A DNA stretch of 64,000 nucleotides, taken from [Clostridium] aerotolerans DSM 5434. Lineage in GTDB: Bacteria; Bacillota; Clostridia; Lachnospirales; Lachnospiraceae. Below the pieces are notes generated by a model. It had not been told where the DNA came from and ran no database searches. It saw nothing but the letters and a program-made list of their open reading frames with translations. This document shows positions 17,432 through 27,469 of this stretch, in pieces. Positions within the stretch are counted from its first letter, which is position 1. Each line of letters opens with the position of its first letter. The stretch is from NCBI RefSeq assembly GCF_000687555.1, contig NZ_JHWJ01000005.1, forward strand, positions 124,001 to 188,000, written 5' to 3'. A program made the position numbers and the translations under genes.

Positions 17432-19174
17432 ATGGAAAATTTCACCCCGCAATTAATAGCGCTTACCAAATATCTATTCTTTACAGGAAAAGGTGGTGTC
17501 GGAAAGACATCTACTGCCTGCGCTACCGCTGTTAATCTTGCAGATAGCGGAAAAAAGGTGCTTTTAATCAGTACTGATCCTGCTTCAAATTTGCAGGATG
17601 TATTTAATACCGAACTTACTAACAAAGGTGTTGCCATCAATGATGTACCCAATCTTTTTGTGGCAAATTTAGATCCAATCCAGGCTGCGGCTGAATACCG
17701 AGAGAGTGTCATTGCTCCATATCGTAGAAAGTTACCAGAGGCTGTAATAAATAATATGAAGGAGCAGCTTTCGGGCTCTTGTACGGTTGAAATTGCAGCA
17801 TTCAATGAATTTTCTAATTTTATTACAAATGAAACAATCCAGGAAGAGTATGATTATGTAATATTTGATACAGCCCCTACCGGACACACACTAAGAATGT
17901 TACAATTGCCTTCGGCATGGAGTAACTTTATTAGCGAAAGCACACATGGAGCTTCCTGTCTTGGTCAGCTTTCCGGATTGGAAAGTAAAAAGGATATCTA
18001 TAAAAAAGCAGTAGAGACTCTTTCTAATAATGAATTAACAACATTATTACTTGTTACACGACCAGAATCAGCTCCGCTAAAGGAAGCAGAACGTGCATCG
18101 AAAGAACTTGCAGATATTGGCGTAAACAATCAGATTTTAATAATCAATGGTATAATGAATTCTTTTGATGATAATATTTCTGAAAGTTTGTATTATAAAC
18201 AAAAAAATGCGTTAGAGGAGATATCGGAATCATTTAAACAGTTAAAATTTTATCAAATTCCACTTAGAGCTTATAATATAACTGGAATAGATAATATTAG
18301 GGCATTTCTGAATTCGGATAATTATTTACCATCTAATGAAATTGTGAGAGCGGAGAGTATATTACGGCTAGCAGATATTGTGAATGAATTATATCATAGC
18401 CAGAAAAAAGTTATTTTTACAATGGGAAAAGGGGGTGTCGGAAAAACTACAATCGCTGCGGCAATTGCTATGGGATTAGCCGAAAAAGGAGTAAAAGTAC
18501 ATCTTGCAACAACTGACCCAGCAGCTCATCTTAAACTGGTAATAGATGAAAGCCAGGGAATAACAATGAGTCATATTGATGAGCATGTAGAACTAAAAAA
18601 ATACCAGGAGGAAGTTCTTGACAAGGCAAGAGAAACATTGTCTGATGAGGACATTGCCTATATTGAAGAAGATCTGCGTTCACCTTGTACTCAAGAAATT
18701 GCAGTTTTTCGCGCTTTTGCTCAAATAGTTGAAAGGGCAGAAAAGGAGATTGTTGTAATTGACACTGCACCAACAGGACATACCTTATTACTTCTGGATT
18801 CTACACAAAATTATCATCGGGAGATACAGCGATCTCAAGGTGACATTCCAGAATCAGTTAAAAAGCTTCTTCCTAAATTGCGTAACGATAATGAGACCGA
18901 AGTAATTATTGTTACACTCGCTGAGGCAACTCCAGTTTACGAAGCTTTGAGATTGGAAGAAGATTTGAAACGTGCTGATATTGCAACTAAATGGTGGATA
19001 ATCAATTCCTCCATGTATCAGACAAAGACAACGAATCAATTGTTAGCTGCCAAAGCAAACAATGAGGTTGAATGGATTAATAGAGTGGATAACCATACAA
19101 ACGGTAAATTTGCTGTAATAGGCTGGAGTCCTTATGATATTAAAGGAGATGAACTAAAAAATCTGTTCGCATAA
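17432..19174 (+). CDS. arsA: ArsA arsenical pump-driving ATPase
   Basis: 580 residues in two homologous ATPase halves, as in classic ArsA. P-loops are GKGGVGKT at residues 19-26 and again near 331-338. Each half has a DTAPTGHTL signature. Metal-site cysteines are visible in SGSCTVEIAAF, GASCLGQ and SPCTQEIAVF. In known systems ArsA powers the ArsB or Acr3 membrane pump. No pump gene follows it or occurs elsewhere in the window, so the operon is incomplete as seen; a pump may be encoded elsewhere. Confidence 0.95.
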   Translation: MENFTPQLIALTKYLFFTGKGGVGKTSTACATAVNLADSGKKVLLISTDPASNLQDVFNTELTNKGVAINDVPNLFVANLDPIQAAAEYRESVIAPYRRKLPEAVINNMKEQLSGSCTVEIAAFNEFSNFITNETIQEEYDYVIFDTAPTGHTLRMLQLPSAWSNFISESTHGASCLGQLSGLESKKDIYKKAVETLSNNELTTLLLVTRPESAPLKEAERASKELADIGVNNQILIINGIMNSFDDNISESLYYKQKNALEEISESFKQLKFYQIPLRAYNITGIDNIRAFLNSDNYLPSNEIVRAESILRLADIVNELYHSQKKVIFTMGKGGVGKTTIAAAIAMGLAEKGVKVHLATTDPAAHLKLVIDESQGITMSHIDEHVELKKYQEEVLDKARETLSDEDIAYIEEDLRSPCTQEIAVFRAFAQIVERAEKEIVVIDTAPTGHTLLLLDSTQNYHREIQRSQGDIPESVKKLLPKLRNDNETEVIIVTLAEATPVYEALRLEEDLKRADIATKWWIINSSMYQTKTTNQLLAAKANNEVEWINRVDNHTNGKFAVIGWSPYDIKGDELKNLFA

Positions 19175-19216
19175 TTTTCAATATATTATTTCAATGTTTG
19201 CATATAATTAATTCAG

Positions 19217-19257
19217 TCCAGGCCTCAGTATTCAAAGAATGAGCATAGAGGCCTGGA
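19217..19257 (+). terminator. Hairpin after arsA, probable terminator
   Basis: TCCAGGCCTC (19217-19226) pairs perfectly with GAGGCCTGGA (19248-19257). There is no clear T tract, so termination is inferred from position 43 bases after the stop. Confidence 0.55.
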
Positions 19258-19743
19258 GATATGTAGTAAAAATATGATATAGCAAAAGGGTATGACAATC
19301 GTTAGAAGCAATAGGGGTATTGGCACAAAGCGATTGTTAGGAACAATAGTAAATATGATTCAATTATTATTAGATAAAGCTATACATTTAACTATTCGCG
19401 AAAGTCTAGTTTAACGCATAGTTATAGGTAATTAATACATTTTATTAATTCCAATGCAATTTTATTATTCTTTGTTTGTTCTTTGAATGTCCGCTATTGA
19501 TAACACTTTTACTACTCAACTATTAAATGCACTCTTTAAAATACCTCACTTAATTAAACTCATATACGTTTTCTTATTATACATCTCATAATACACTATA
19601 TAAATACTTGTCTTATACATTATTTAAATTATATGATATAATATAAATTAACTACTTATTTACAAGAATAAATCTTCTAATTTCATGGATTAATCTTGCT
19701 AACAAACTTAAATTTAAATACATAAATGAAATGAGGTAAAAAT
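19258..19743 (+). other. AT-rich gene-free stretch between arsA and the recombinase
   Basis: About 490 bases without a convincing gene on either strand, and no detectable remnant of an arsenite pump. It contains an imperfect 19-20 base direct repeat (CAATCGTTAGAAGCAATAG at 19296-19314 and GCGATTGTTAGGAACAATAG at 19330-19349). The rest is simple AT-rich sequence leading to the recombinase. Confidence 0.5.
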
Positions 19744-20799
19744 GTGAGCGCCCCACTGTCCTATCATCAGCAAAAAGACATTGAAAATGTGAAGCATCTT
19801 CGTGAGCTAATCAAAGGGCTTCCCCGCTTCTGTGGAGATTTTTTTCGTGGTATAGAGCCGCGTACGTCCTCCCGGACAAGAATCGCATACGCCTACGATC
19901 TTAAGGTATTTTTTGATTTCCTAAAAAAAGAAAATCCGTCACTTTTCAAGTCTGACATTCAAAATATCACTTTGGATCACCTGGATAATCTTAAAGTGGT
20001 AGATATTGAAGAATATATGGAATATCTTAAATATCGTTTTAACGACAAAAACCAGGAAATAACCAATAAAGAACGAGGAATAATGAGGAAAATCTCATCT
20101 TTAAAAAGCTTCTATAATTATTATTACCGAAATGAACGTATTCAAAACAATCCGGCTGCTTTAGTACAACTCCCTAAACTACACGAAAAAGATATTATTC
20201 GGCTAGATGTTGATGAGGTTGCTCTCCTGCTTGATGAGGTAGAAAATGGAGAAGCCTTGACAGAAAAGCAAAAATCCTATCATGCCAAAACAAAAATCAG
20301 AGATCTTGCTTTGTTGACGCTGCTTCTAGGTACCGGAATCCGAGTGTCGGAATGTGTTGGTCTTGATATAGACGATATTGATTTTAAAAATGGGGGCATA
20401 CGAATTGTTAGAAAAGGCGGAAAAGAAGTCATGGTCTATTTCGGAACTGAGGTAGAGGATGCTCTGTATGAATATCTAATAGAACGTAATAAGACAATTG
20501 CTGAGGAAGGCCATGATAAGGCGCTCTTTCTATCCCTACAAAAAAAGCGCATTGCTGTTCGAAGTGTGGAGAATCTGGTAAAAAAATATGCTAAATCGGT
20601 GACTCCTCTAAAGAAAATCACGCCCCATAAACTTCGAAGCACATATGGAACCAGTCTTTATAAAGAAACGGGTGATATTTATCTTGTGGCGGATGTACTT
20701 GGCCATTCAGACGTAAATACAACTAAAAAGCATTATGCTGCATTGGAGGATGAGCGACGAAGAAGCGCAAGAAATAAAGTGAAATTAAGAGAGTCGTAA
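19744..20799 (+). CDS. Tyrosine recombinase (XerC/XerD-like)
   Basis: 351 residues. An N-terminal SAM-like core-binding domain (RIAYAYDLKVFFDFL) is followed by the catalytic domain. The catalytic residues are visible: Arg in LGTGIRVSECVGLDIDD, Lys in RKGGKE, His and Arg in TPHKLRSTYGT, His in LGHSDVNTTKKHY and the nucleophile Tyr in the same segment. The start is a GTG after GAGG. Whether it acts as a chromosomal resolvase or an element integrase is unknown; no flanking attachment sites are certain. It sits at the end of the ars region. Confidence 0.88.
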   Translation: MSAPLSYHQQKDIENVKHLRELIKGLPRFCGDFFRGIEPRTSSRTRIAYAYDLKVFFDFLKKENPSLFKSDIQNITLDHLDNLKVVDIEEYMEYLKYRFNDKNQEITNKERGIMRKISSLKSFYNYYYRNERIQNNPAALVQLPKLHEKDIIRLDVDEVALLLDEVENGEALTEKQKSYHAKTKIRDLALLTLLLGTGIRVSECVGLDIDDIDFKNGGIRIVRKGGKEVMVYFGTEVEDALYEYLIERNKTIAEEGHDKALFLSLQKKRIAVRSVENLVKKYAKSVTPLKKITPHKLRSTYGTSLYKETGDIYLVADVLGHSDVNTTKKHYAALEDERRRSARNKVKLRES

Positions 20800-20858
20800 T
20801 GTACTTAATTCCGGTAAATAATAAGTAAATAAAGTTTTAAATGATAATATCACAAAAG

Positions 20859-20892
20859 GGAGTGGTCTAACACAGACCGCTCCTCTTCTATT
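20859..20892 (+). terminator. Hairpin terminator after the recombinase (first of a near-identical pair)
   Basis: GGAGTGGTCT (20859-20868) pairs with AGACCGCTCC (20874-20883) with one G-T wobble, then TCTTCT. Nearly the same sequence recurs at 22067-22099. Confidence 0.75.
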
Positions 20893-20947
20893 GCATAATA
20901 GCAAAAAAATCTGTCTTACCAATTAATCTTCTTTATTTAGATGGTTT

Positions 20948-21772
20948 TCACTTATATAAGTTAATAAGATCCTTCACAAATATTTCTTCATGTGTAAATT
21001 GAATTTTATTATTGCTTAAAAATCCATCCATTGATTGGATTGTTTTTTCGATAATAGATATTTTCCATTTTTTGCTAAAATCTTTTTTGAAACTAATATA
21101 AATTTCATTTTTTAATGGTTCATATACGATTGAACACCGAGTATTCTCCTGACTAGTTTTACTTAAAATTTCAAAGGCTTCATTTATTCCAAAGCTATGA
21201 ATATTATTATGAATATATTCATGAGCACAAATATATCTATCAGCACCTATGCCATATACTTTATTATAATTTGCTTCTTTAAAATCCCCATTTGGAAAAT
21301 TAGTCATAATAATAAAATCATTATGGCTAAGACTTACTATGTTTGTATCATTTCCTTCTTCTAAAATAAATGCATCACCAGTTTTATCAGCGATAATAGT
21401 ATGTAGCCCTAAATCCGGGAATAATGGATTTCTAGGATACGAGATTACTCTCTTTTTAAGAATTTTAAAAAATTCAGATGTTTTTCTTGTTTTCTTTAGC
21501 GCTTCATCAAAAATATCAAAGGCAAACCAATCATTAACGTCACAACTTGATTTAAAACCCTGACTATATTCTACTGCTTGAGTACAGATAAAAAGACCTT
21601 CACTATTAAAACCAGCAATATCCCTGTATTTGTCATCTAATAAGCCTGAAAAGTAAAATAAGTTCATATCATTATAACTACTTACTTTTAGTTTTAAATC
21701 AATATCATCAGCATCGAAATTCATACCATAAATAGCTTTTTCTTGACTGTATACAGCAAAACTTGTGCACAT
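20948..21772 (-). CDS. Linear amide C-N hydrolase (choloylglycine hydrolase/acyltransferase-like Ntn family)
   Basis: 274 residues. The protein begins MCTSFAVYS; after removal of Met, Cys2 would be the Ntn-hydrolase nucleophile, as in bile salt hydrolases, penicillin V acylase and acyl-CoA:6-aminopenicillanate acyltransferase-like enzymes. GMNFDADD matches the next conserved element (Arg is usual where Asn stands in bile salt hydrolases). FNSEGLFICTQAVEY and HTIIADKTGDAFILEEG fit the alpha-beta-beta-alpha core. No signal peptide. The substrate is unknown; a bile salt hydrolase assignment is not supported. The gene is flanked by two near-identical hairpins. Confidence 0.78.
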   Translation of the reverse strand: MCTSFAVYSQEKAIYGMNFDADDIDLKLKVSSYNDMNLFYFSGLLDDKYRDIAGFNSEGLFICTQAVEYSQGFKSSCDVNDWFAFDIFDEALKKTRKTSEFFKILKKRVISYPRNPLFPDLGLHTIIADKTGDAFILEEGNDTNIVSLSHNDFIIMTNFPNGDFKEANYNKVYGIGADRYICAHEYIHNNIHSFGINEAFEILSKTSQENTRCSIVYEPLKNEIYISFKKDFSKKWKISIIEKTIQSMDGFLSNNKIQFTHEEIFVKDLINLYK

Positions 21773-22066
21773 TTTGGAACCTCCTTTTAATATATAATTT
21801 TGTCATATAGTATACTTAGAGTATTTAGAGAATCAATTAGCTATCTTACCATTGGAATCACCACTTTCTTAAACTTCCATCCACATGATATCATCAGACA
21901 TCTCCATGGTTCAACCTACAACATTTTTCAGAATAAATAATGCGCTACTTAAGCTTATTTTGGTTAAAGCTATATTGACCGAATTTATATGTGCCACAAT
22001 ATAGTTACCTCTCCTACTAGTCGTTTAAATAGAGATGTATATAAATACAAGTAAGCTAAGTATTTT
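21773..22066 (-). other. Gene-free upstream region of the Ntn hydrolase
   Basis: About 290 bases without a supported gene. The part next to the hydrolase carries an AAAGGAGG ribosome binding site and a plausible minus-strand promoter (TTGATT, 16 bases, TATACT). The remainder shows no recognised feature. Confidence 0.5.
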
Positions 22067-22099
22067 AAGAGGAGTGGTCTGTATTAGACCACTCCTCTT
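22067..22099 (-). terminator. Hairpin terminator (second of the near-identical pair)
   Basis: AAGAGGAGTGGTCT (22067-22080) pairs perfectly with AGACCACTCCTCTT (22086-22099) around a five-base loop. It lies 47 bases beyond the stop of the minus-strand lactate operon, which it probably terminates. Confidence 0.75.
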
Positions 22100-22145
22100 C
22101 CATCCTTTCAAAGATAAATCAATACAAGCAAATATCTTCTATGAC

Positions 22146-23549
22146 CTACAACTGACATACTTTATGCGGATTTAAGATATTCTTTGGATCAAAAGCCTGT
22201 TTAATTCCGCTCATAATTTCAACCGTAGCCGGATCCAGCGCTTTCATAAGATAGGACTTTTTCGCGTAACCAATGCCGTGTTCTCCTGATACCTGACCAC
22301 TTAGTTCTCTGGCTTTTCCATAAATCTTATCCATGGCTGCTTTCATTTTTTCTTCCCATTCTTCTTCACTTAGTTCATCTTTTAAGATATAAGCATGGAG
22401 GTTGCCGTCTCCAGCGTGGCCGAAGCTTTTAATACGGATATTGACTTCTTTGTATAATCCATGGATATATTCCACCATTTCATTCACGGAACTTCTGGGG
22501 ACTACGACATCGACTTCATCCATAAAAGAAGTCGAACCTTTGATGGCTTCCAGAAAAGCACCTCTGGCTTTCCATATAGAATCTTCTCTTTCCGTGGTGT
22601 CAGACACTAAAATATCAATGGCTCCCTGCTCTATACAGATTTTGGCTACGCTTTCATAGTCTTTTTCAATTTCTTCCGTTGAGTTACCATCAAATTTAAG
22701 CAGCAGATAGGCATCTGCACTGTTATCAGGAAATTTTTTGCCCAGGTATTCTTCTGCATCCATTATAACTTCTCTCTGCATGAATTCAATTGCAGTGGGA
22801 ATCGCTCTGGATTTGATAATCAGAGGCACGGTACCAATTGCCTGTTCCAGAGTTGGAAATGGAATCAGTAAACTGATTGCTTTCTTTGGCAAAGGAAGAA
22901 TCTTTAAGGTTGCCTTGGTAATAATACCAAGAGTTCCTTCTGAACCTACCATCAGATCCTTCATGGCGTATCCGGTACTATTCTTTACTACCTTACCGCC
23001 AAAATCCACAATCTTGCCATTGGGCAGTACAACTTCAAGCCCTCTTACATAATCTCTGGTTACACCGTATTTAACGGCTCTCATACCACCGGCATTGGTA
23101 CTGATATTTCCTCCGATGGTGGCAGATTTTTCACCTGGATCAGGAGGGTAAAATAAACCTCTCTCCTCCACATAGGCGGCCAGCTCCATAAGCAGAACTC
23201 CCGGTTCCACTGTGATGGTAAGATTATCTTCATCGAGTTCCAGAAAGTGGTTCATTAGGCTGGTATCCAGCATGATACCATGTTCGATTGCAACAGAAGC
23301 TCCTACCAGACCTGTGCCAGAACCTCTGGGGGTAACAGGTATTGTGTTCTCATAGGCATATTTCAAAATAAGAGAGACTTCTTCCGTGGATTTAACCTTT
23401 ACCACCAAATCCGGATAGCTGATCGTGTCGCTTAGTTCATCATGGCTGTATTCTTCGTTAATATCTTCGCCCATGAGAATTCTCTCATTATCCTTGATGA
23501 TACTTTGTATGTAATTAATATCTTCCAATTCCAACTTTTTATAATTCAT
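22146..23549 (-). CDS. lctD: FAD-dependent lactate dehydrogenase subunit (GlcD/LctD type)
   Basis: 467 residues. An N-terminal PCMH-type FAD-binding domain ([64 protein letters not shown]) precedes the C-terminal FAD-oxidase domain with [14 protein letters not shown] and [11 protein letters not shown]. The family includes glycolate oxidase GlcD and D-lactate dehydrogenases. Location directly downstream of EtfB and EtfA genes and a lactate permease matches the LctBCD complex of Acetobacterium woodii, which drives lactate oxidation with NAD by electron confurcation with reduced ferredoxin. The identity of the substrate rests on this context. Confidence 0.88.
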   Translation of the reverse strand: MNYKKLELEDINYIQSIIKDNERILMGEDINEEYSHDELSDTISYPDLVVKVKSTEEVSLILKYAYENTIPVTPRGSGTGLVGASVAIEHGIMLDTSLMNHFLELDEDNLTITVEPGVLLMELAAYVEERGLFYPPDPGEKSATIGGNISTNAGGMRAVKYGVTRDYVRGLEVVLPNGKIVDFGGKVVKNSTGYAMKDLMVGSEGTLGIITKATLKILPLPKKAISLLIPFPTLEQAIGTVPLIIKSRAIPTAIEFMQREVIMDAEEYLGKKFPDNSADAYLLLKFDGNSTEEIEKDYESVAKICIEQGAIDILVSDTTEREDSIWKARGAFLEAIKGSTSFMDEVDVVVPRSSVNEMVEYIHGLYKEVNIRIKSFGHAGDGNLHAYILKDELSEEEWEEKMKAAMDKIYGKARELSGQVSGEHGIGYAKKSYLMKALDPATVEIMSGIKQAFDPKNILNPHKVCQL

Positions 23550-23656
23550 TATAATAACCCTGCCTTTCTCATAGCTTTAAAATCTTAAGCCACAGGTACA
23601 ATTTTGTATATCGCATTTCACGTTTCACGCTAATACTATTCTGAGTTTAACAACAC

Positions 23657-24853
23657 TTAAGCGCTAATAAACTTACCAGCCTTGATCTGGCTGATGATTT
23701 CCGGCAGAATTTCGTACAGATCTCCAACCAGGCAATAATGAGCTGTTTTAAAAATTGGTGCATTCTCATCTTTGTTAATGGCAATGATCTGATCCGCATT
23801 ATTCATACCTGCCGTAAACTGGACGGAACCGGATACCCCGCAGGTAATGATCAGCTTCGGTCTTACGGTACGGCCACTTAAGCCTACCTGACATTTGGCT
23901 TCCAGCCACCCTGCTTCCATGACCGGACGTGTGCAGGCAAGCTGACCACCCAGTATATCCGCAAGCTCTCTTAGCATGTCAAGGTCCTCTTCTTTTTTAA
24001 CACCTCTGCCGGCGACTACCAGTACATCGGCGGCTTCTATAAACTGTTCTTTTTCCTTTGCAATGATATCTAATACCGTTACCTTACTGCCCAGTTCCTT
24101 TGAATCAATCACACAGTTAATAATTTCACCGAGTTCCTCTTCTTTTCTTTCAGGTGCATCCATAACTTTATAGCGTACAGTAGCCATCTGAGGTCTGTGA
24201 TTAGGCGTTAATATCTGTGCCATAATGTTTCCGCCAAAAGCAGGTCTTATTTGAACAAGATCCGTGTTCTCATTTATGTCCAGAATCGTACAGTCAGCAG
24301 TTAATCCCGTTTTTAATCTGGCTGCCAGTCTTGGTGCCAACTGTCTGCCTACCGGAGTTGCTCCTATTAAGATAGCCGTAGGCTTAATATGTTCAACAAA
24401 ATCTTCAAAAGCTCTGGTATATGGCTCCATCTTGAAGCGGTCCAATTCTTCCTTATCATAAACAAATACCTTATCCACTTCATAATGTAAAAGTTCTTCA
24501 CATTGTTTTTGTATATGATGTCCCATCATTATGGCATATACCGGGTGATTGATTTTTGCTGCCAGTTCCTTTGCTTTTCCGATTAGCTCATAGGTTACGG
24601 GATGAATCACTCCATCAATATGATCTACATAAACGGCAATTCCCTTCCATTGATCCTTGTCAATGGCTTCAACAGCTTCCTCTACATATTCAACAGCACC
24701 TGCCGGGCCTTTTTTTACGCAGAGCTTACACATTTTACAGGCGGCGTTGATCTGAATCATATTGTCTTTCTCTTCAATAGCACCAAAGGGGCAGATACTG
24801 ATCAGCTCCTGTTTATTTCCTACCTTTTCCTGGTTTACGATTAACTTAGCCAT
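23657..24853 (-). CDS. lctC: Electron transfer flavoprotein alpha subunit with N-terminal ferredoxin-like domain
   Basis: 398 residues, longer than ordinary EtfA because of a ferredoxin-like N-terminus. Cysteines at 21 (ICPFGAI) and at 39, 42 and 45 (CKMCKLCVKKGP) could bind one [4Fe-4S] cluster. The EtfA body follows, ending with the FAD-binding segment of the family: VVAGRGVKKEEDL, AGWLEAKCQVGLSGRTVRPKL, CGVSGSVQFTAGM, INKDENAPIF. An extra cluster domain of this kind is typical of bifurcating/confurcating Etfs, consistent with a lactate dehydrogenase/Etf complex. It starts 11 bases after EtfB. Confidence 0.93.
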   Translation of the reverse strand: MAKLIVNQEKVGNKQELISICPFGAIEEKDNMIQINAACKMCKLCVKKGPAGAVEYVEEAVEAIDKDQWKGIAVYVDHIDGVIHPVTYELIGKAKELAAKINHPVYAIMMGHHIQKQCEELLHYEVDKVFVYDKEELDRFKMEPYTRAFEDFVEHIKPTAILIGATPVGRQLAPRLAARLKTGLTADCTILDINENTDLVQIRPAFGGNIMAQILTPNHRPQMATVRYKVMDAPERKEEELGEIINCVIDSKELGSKVTVLDIIAKEKEQFIEAADVLVVAGRGVKKEEDLDMLRELADILGGQLACTRPVMEAGWLEAKCQVGLSGRTVRPKLIITCGVSGSVQFTAGMNNADQIIAINKDENAPIFKTAHYCLVGDLYEILPEIISQIKAGKFISA

Positions 24854-24864
24854 ATCTATCCTCC

Positions 24865-25653
24865 TTAGGCAAATTTTAGTTCCTTTAATTTATGCAATAA
24901 CTGTTCAGCCAGCTCTTTACCATCTCCATTCCACACTTCTCTGTGGTTATTTACCTGAGGAGGGAATATTTTCTGCACTTGTGTGGGGGAACCATTTAAG
25001 CCATAGTTTTTCTCTTCCTTATCTTCCATATCGGCAAGAGTAATAACTTTTATTTCCCTGTCCTTTGTCTCCTGTTTTCTGATATAGGAAGGAAGCCTTG
25101 GAATGAATATGTCTTTATCCACCGCCAGCAGACAGGGATATTGTATTTCTGCTACTTCTATGTCTTCTGTCATATCCATTTCCACTACTAATGAGCTTTC
25201 TTTTTGTTCAACGATCCGGGAAACATTGGACAGACTGGGAATGCCCAGCCATTCCGCCACTTCTGGTCCTACCTGAGCGGTATCTCCATCTGTGGTCTGT
25301 TTTCCACAGAGGATCAGGTCAAATTCTCCACTTTGTCTGATTCCCTGAGAAAGAGTATAGCTGGTTGCCAGTACATCGGCTCCGCCAAACTTACGGTCAG
25401 ATATCAGCACTCCGTTATCTGCTCCCATGGCAAAGGCTTCTTTGATGATTCCAACTGCCTGCCCAGGTCCCATGGTAATTACCGTAATACTGCCAGCGGT
25501 TTTTTCCCGGATTCGCAGTGCGGTTTCTAATGCATATAAATCATAAGGATTCATTTTGGATTCTACTCCATTTCGCTTCAACACGCCGGTAACCGGATCT
25601 ACTTCCACCTTATTGCTGTCTGGTACCTGCTTAATGCATACTAAAATATTCAT
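24865..25653 (-). CDS. lctB: Electron transfer flavoprotein beta subunit
   Basis: 262 residues. EtfB binds AMP in housekeeping Etfs and a bifurcating FAD in confurcating ones. It begins [20 protein letters not shown] and has [32 protein letters not shown] and [27 protein letters not shown], which are standard EtfB features. It is the first of the three dehydrogenase-complex genes after the lactate permease. Confidence 0.94.
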   Translation of the reverse strand: MNILVCIKQVPDSNKVEVDPVTGVLKRNGVESKMNPYDLYALETALRIREKTAGSITVITMGPGQAVGIIKEAFAMGADNGVLISDRKFGGADVLATSYTLSQGIRQSGEFDLILCGKQTTDGDTAQVGPEVAEWLGIPSLSNVSRIVEQKESSLVVEMDMTEDIEVAEIQYPCLLAVDKDIFIPRLPSYIRKQETKDREIKVITLADMEDKEEKNYGLNGSPTQVQKIFPPQVNNHREVWNGDGKELAEQLLHKLKELKFA

Positions 25654-25768
25654 TTAGAACTCCTTTCCTTCCCTTTTAAGGATTACTGTGGCAATGATAA
25701 TTCAAATCAAAACCTACAGCAAAAATACTTTATCGTTTTTTATTATCGCAAATTTTATTCCCAGGATA

Positions 25769-27310
25769 TTATGACAACATCCTCGAACCTGCATATGTAA
25801 TAACCCCGACTATAATTATAAAAATGATGAAACATTTGATGGTTCCCTTTAATAACATATTTTCCTTGCCCTCAAGATTTACGGCCGCGACTGCAATCGC
25901 GATACTTTGAGGTGAAATCATTTTGGCAATCACCGCACCGGCTGTATTAGACGCTGTAATCCAGGCCTGGTTAAGTCCCAATGCTGCAGACGTTTCTGCC
26001 TGTAATCCCCCAAATAATACACTGGCAGATGTTCCGCTTCCGGTTACAAAGGTTCCGATGGCACCAAGGAAGGGTGCGAAAAAGGGATAGAAGGAACCCG
26101 TATAAGTTACAAATACCAGTGAGATGGAGGCAATCATTCCGCTGTATCCCATTAATTTTGCTGTTGCCATAATGGCAATAATGGTGATGACCGTCTTCAT
26201 CATCTGAAGAATCGTTTTCTTAAGGATTACAATCATTTCTTTCATATTCAATCCCTGAATGTTACCTCCGATAAAGGCAGATAAAAGAATCCACAAACCA
26301 GGAGTTGCAAGCCAGGAAAAGGTAAATGTGCCCCCACCATTTCCCTGATAAATACTCACTGAAGTTTTTATGGATTCCAGCATTCTATTTAAGGGACCTG
26401 CCAATTTAGATGTTGCTAGAAGAAATACAAAAATCAGGATGAAGGGACTCCAGGCAACCAAGGCTTGCTTCACTGTTATTTTAACTTCTTCTCTGCCCTC
26501 CAGACGGTACTTTTCTTCCACCTCGCCTTTTCCAATGACACTAGCGGCCAAAACCGTGGCAGCCATGGAACAAACCGATCCAATTACGACGGGAAGCTCC
26601 GCCCCTAAATATCTTGCCACCAAATATTCAGGAATCAAAAAGGAAATTCCTGAAATGAATGTGATTAAAGTGATTCCTTTTAAAGATTTTTTTGACTTTC
26701 CTGTAAGAAATACTAATACAAACGGTGTTAAGATAATCAGTAAAGCTAACATAATTACGGTATTGGTGGAAAGATCAATCACATGAATGCCTGTTACTTT
26801 AGCCAGCGTGGTGGTGGGAATACCAATAGAACCAAAGGCGGTGGGTGTTGCATTCGCAATCAGGCAGACGATTGCTGCAAATGCTGGCGGAAAGCCGAGG
26901 CCCAATAACATACTGGCCGGAATGGCAACCGCTGTTCCAAAGCCCGCCATACCTTCCATAAAGCCACCAAAGCCCCATGCTATAATAAGTACTAACACTC
27001 TTTTGTCTTGCGTCACATTTGCCAGCATTTTTTTGATTATTTCCATCTTTCCGGTGGCAACACAGACGTTGTAAGTAAATATTGCGGCAATTATAACAAT
27101 GATAATTGGCCATAAAGCAAGTGCGGCCCCTTCCGCAACTGCACCCAGGCTGTCAATAAAAGGCATCTTCCATACGAACACGGAAAGTACGTATGCAATT
27201 GCCAAAGCAATGATACATGCTTTAAATCCTGGGATTTTAATAGCTGTCAGAGCAATGATCAGCCAGATAATAGGTAACAGTGCCAAAACAAATTCGAAAA
27301 TTTTCTCCAT
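25769..27310 (-). CDS. lldP: L-lactate permease (LctP/LldP family)
   Basis: 513 residues with about 12-14 membrane segments. Family features include GFGGFMEGMAGFGTAVAIPASMLLGLGFPP and, near the C-terminus, GSGTSASVLFGGLQ and ASNTAGAVIAKMISPQSIAIA. The family carries lactate or glycolate with protons. It is the first gene of the minus-strand operon permease-etfB-etfA-dehydrogenase, supplying substrate to the enzyme complex. The promoter with two operators is directly upstream. Confidence 0.92.
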   Translation of the reverse strand: MEKIFEFVLALLPIIWLIIALTAIKIPGFKACIIALAIAYVLSVFVWKMPFIDSLGAVAEGAALALWPIIIVIIAAIFTYNVCVATGKMEIIKKMLANVTQDKRVLVLIIAWGFGGFMEGMAGFGTAVAIPASMLLGLGFPPAFAAIVCLIANATPTAFGSIGIPTTTLAKVTGIHVIDLSTNTVIMLALLIILTPFVLVFLTGKSKKSLKGITLITFISGISFLIPEYLVARYLGAELPVVIGSVCSMAATVLAASVIGKGEVEEKYRLEGREEVKITVKQALVAWSPFILIFVFLLATSKLAGPLNRMLESIKTSVSIYQGNGGGTFTFSWLATPGLWILLSAFIGGNIQGLNMKEMIVILKKTILQMMKTVITIIAIMATAKLMGYSGMIASISLVFVTYTGSFYPFFAPFLGAIGTFVTGSGTSASVLFGGLQAETSAALGLNQAWITASNTAGAVIAKMISPQSIAIAVAAVNLEGKENMLLKGTIKCFIIFIIIVGVITYAGSRMLS

Positions 27311-27386
27311 AGCTTCTCCATTCTGTGGTCTTTGAGGAGCCTCATGGAATTCTGCCGATTCTCATTGCTCCTGAAATGAAATTTTC

Positions 27387-27403
27387 AATTGGTAGTACCA
27401 ATT
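27387..27403 (-). promoter_or_regulatory. Palindromic operator O1, GntR/FCD (LldR-like) type
   Basis: AATTGGTA-G-TACCAATT is a perfect 17-base palindrome containing the GGT-nnn-ACC core typical of FadR/LldR-type regulators. It lies in the leader between promoter and permease start, 83 bases centre to centre from O2. Confidence 0.78.
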
Positions 27404-27469
27404 ATCGTAAAAAAATAGATGTTGCAAAACAGATTTGTCTTACTACACCTATTTGCTACCACCCCATAA

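Noticed and set aside
20948-21772. Bile salt hydrolase
   Set aside because: Cys2 and the Ntn core are present but the Arg and Asn/Asp set specific to bile salt hydrolases is not evident, so only the broad amidase family is supported.
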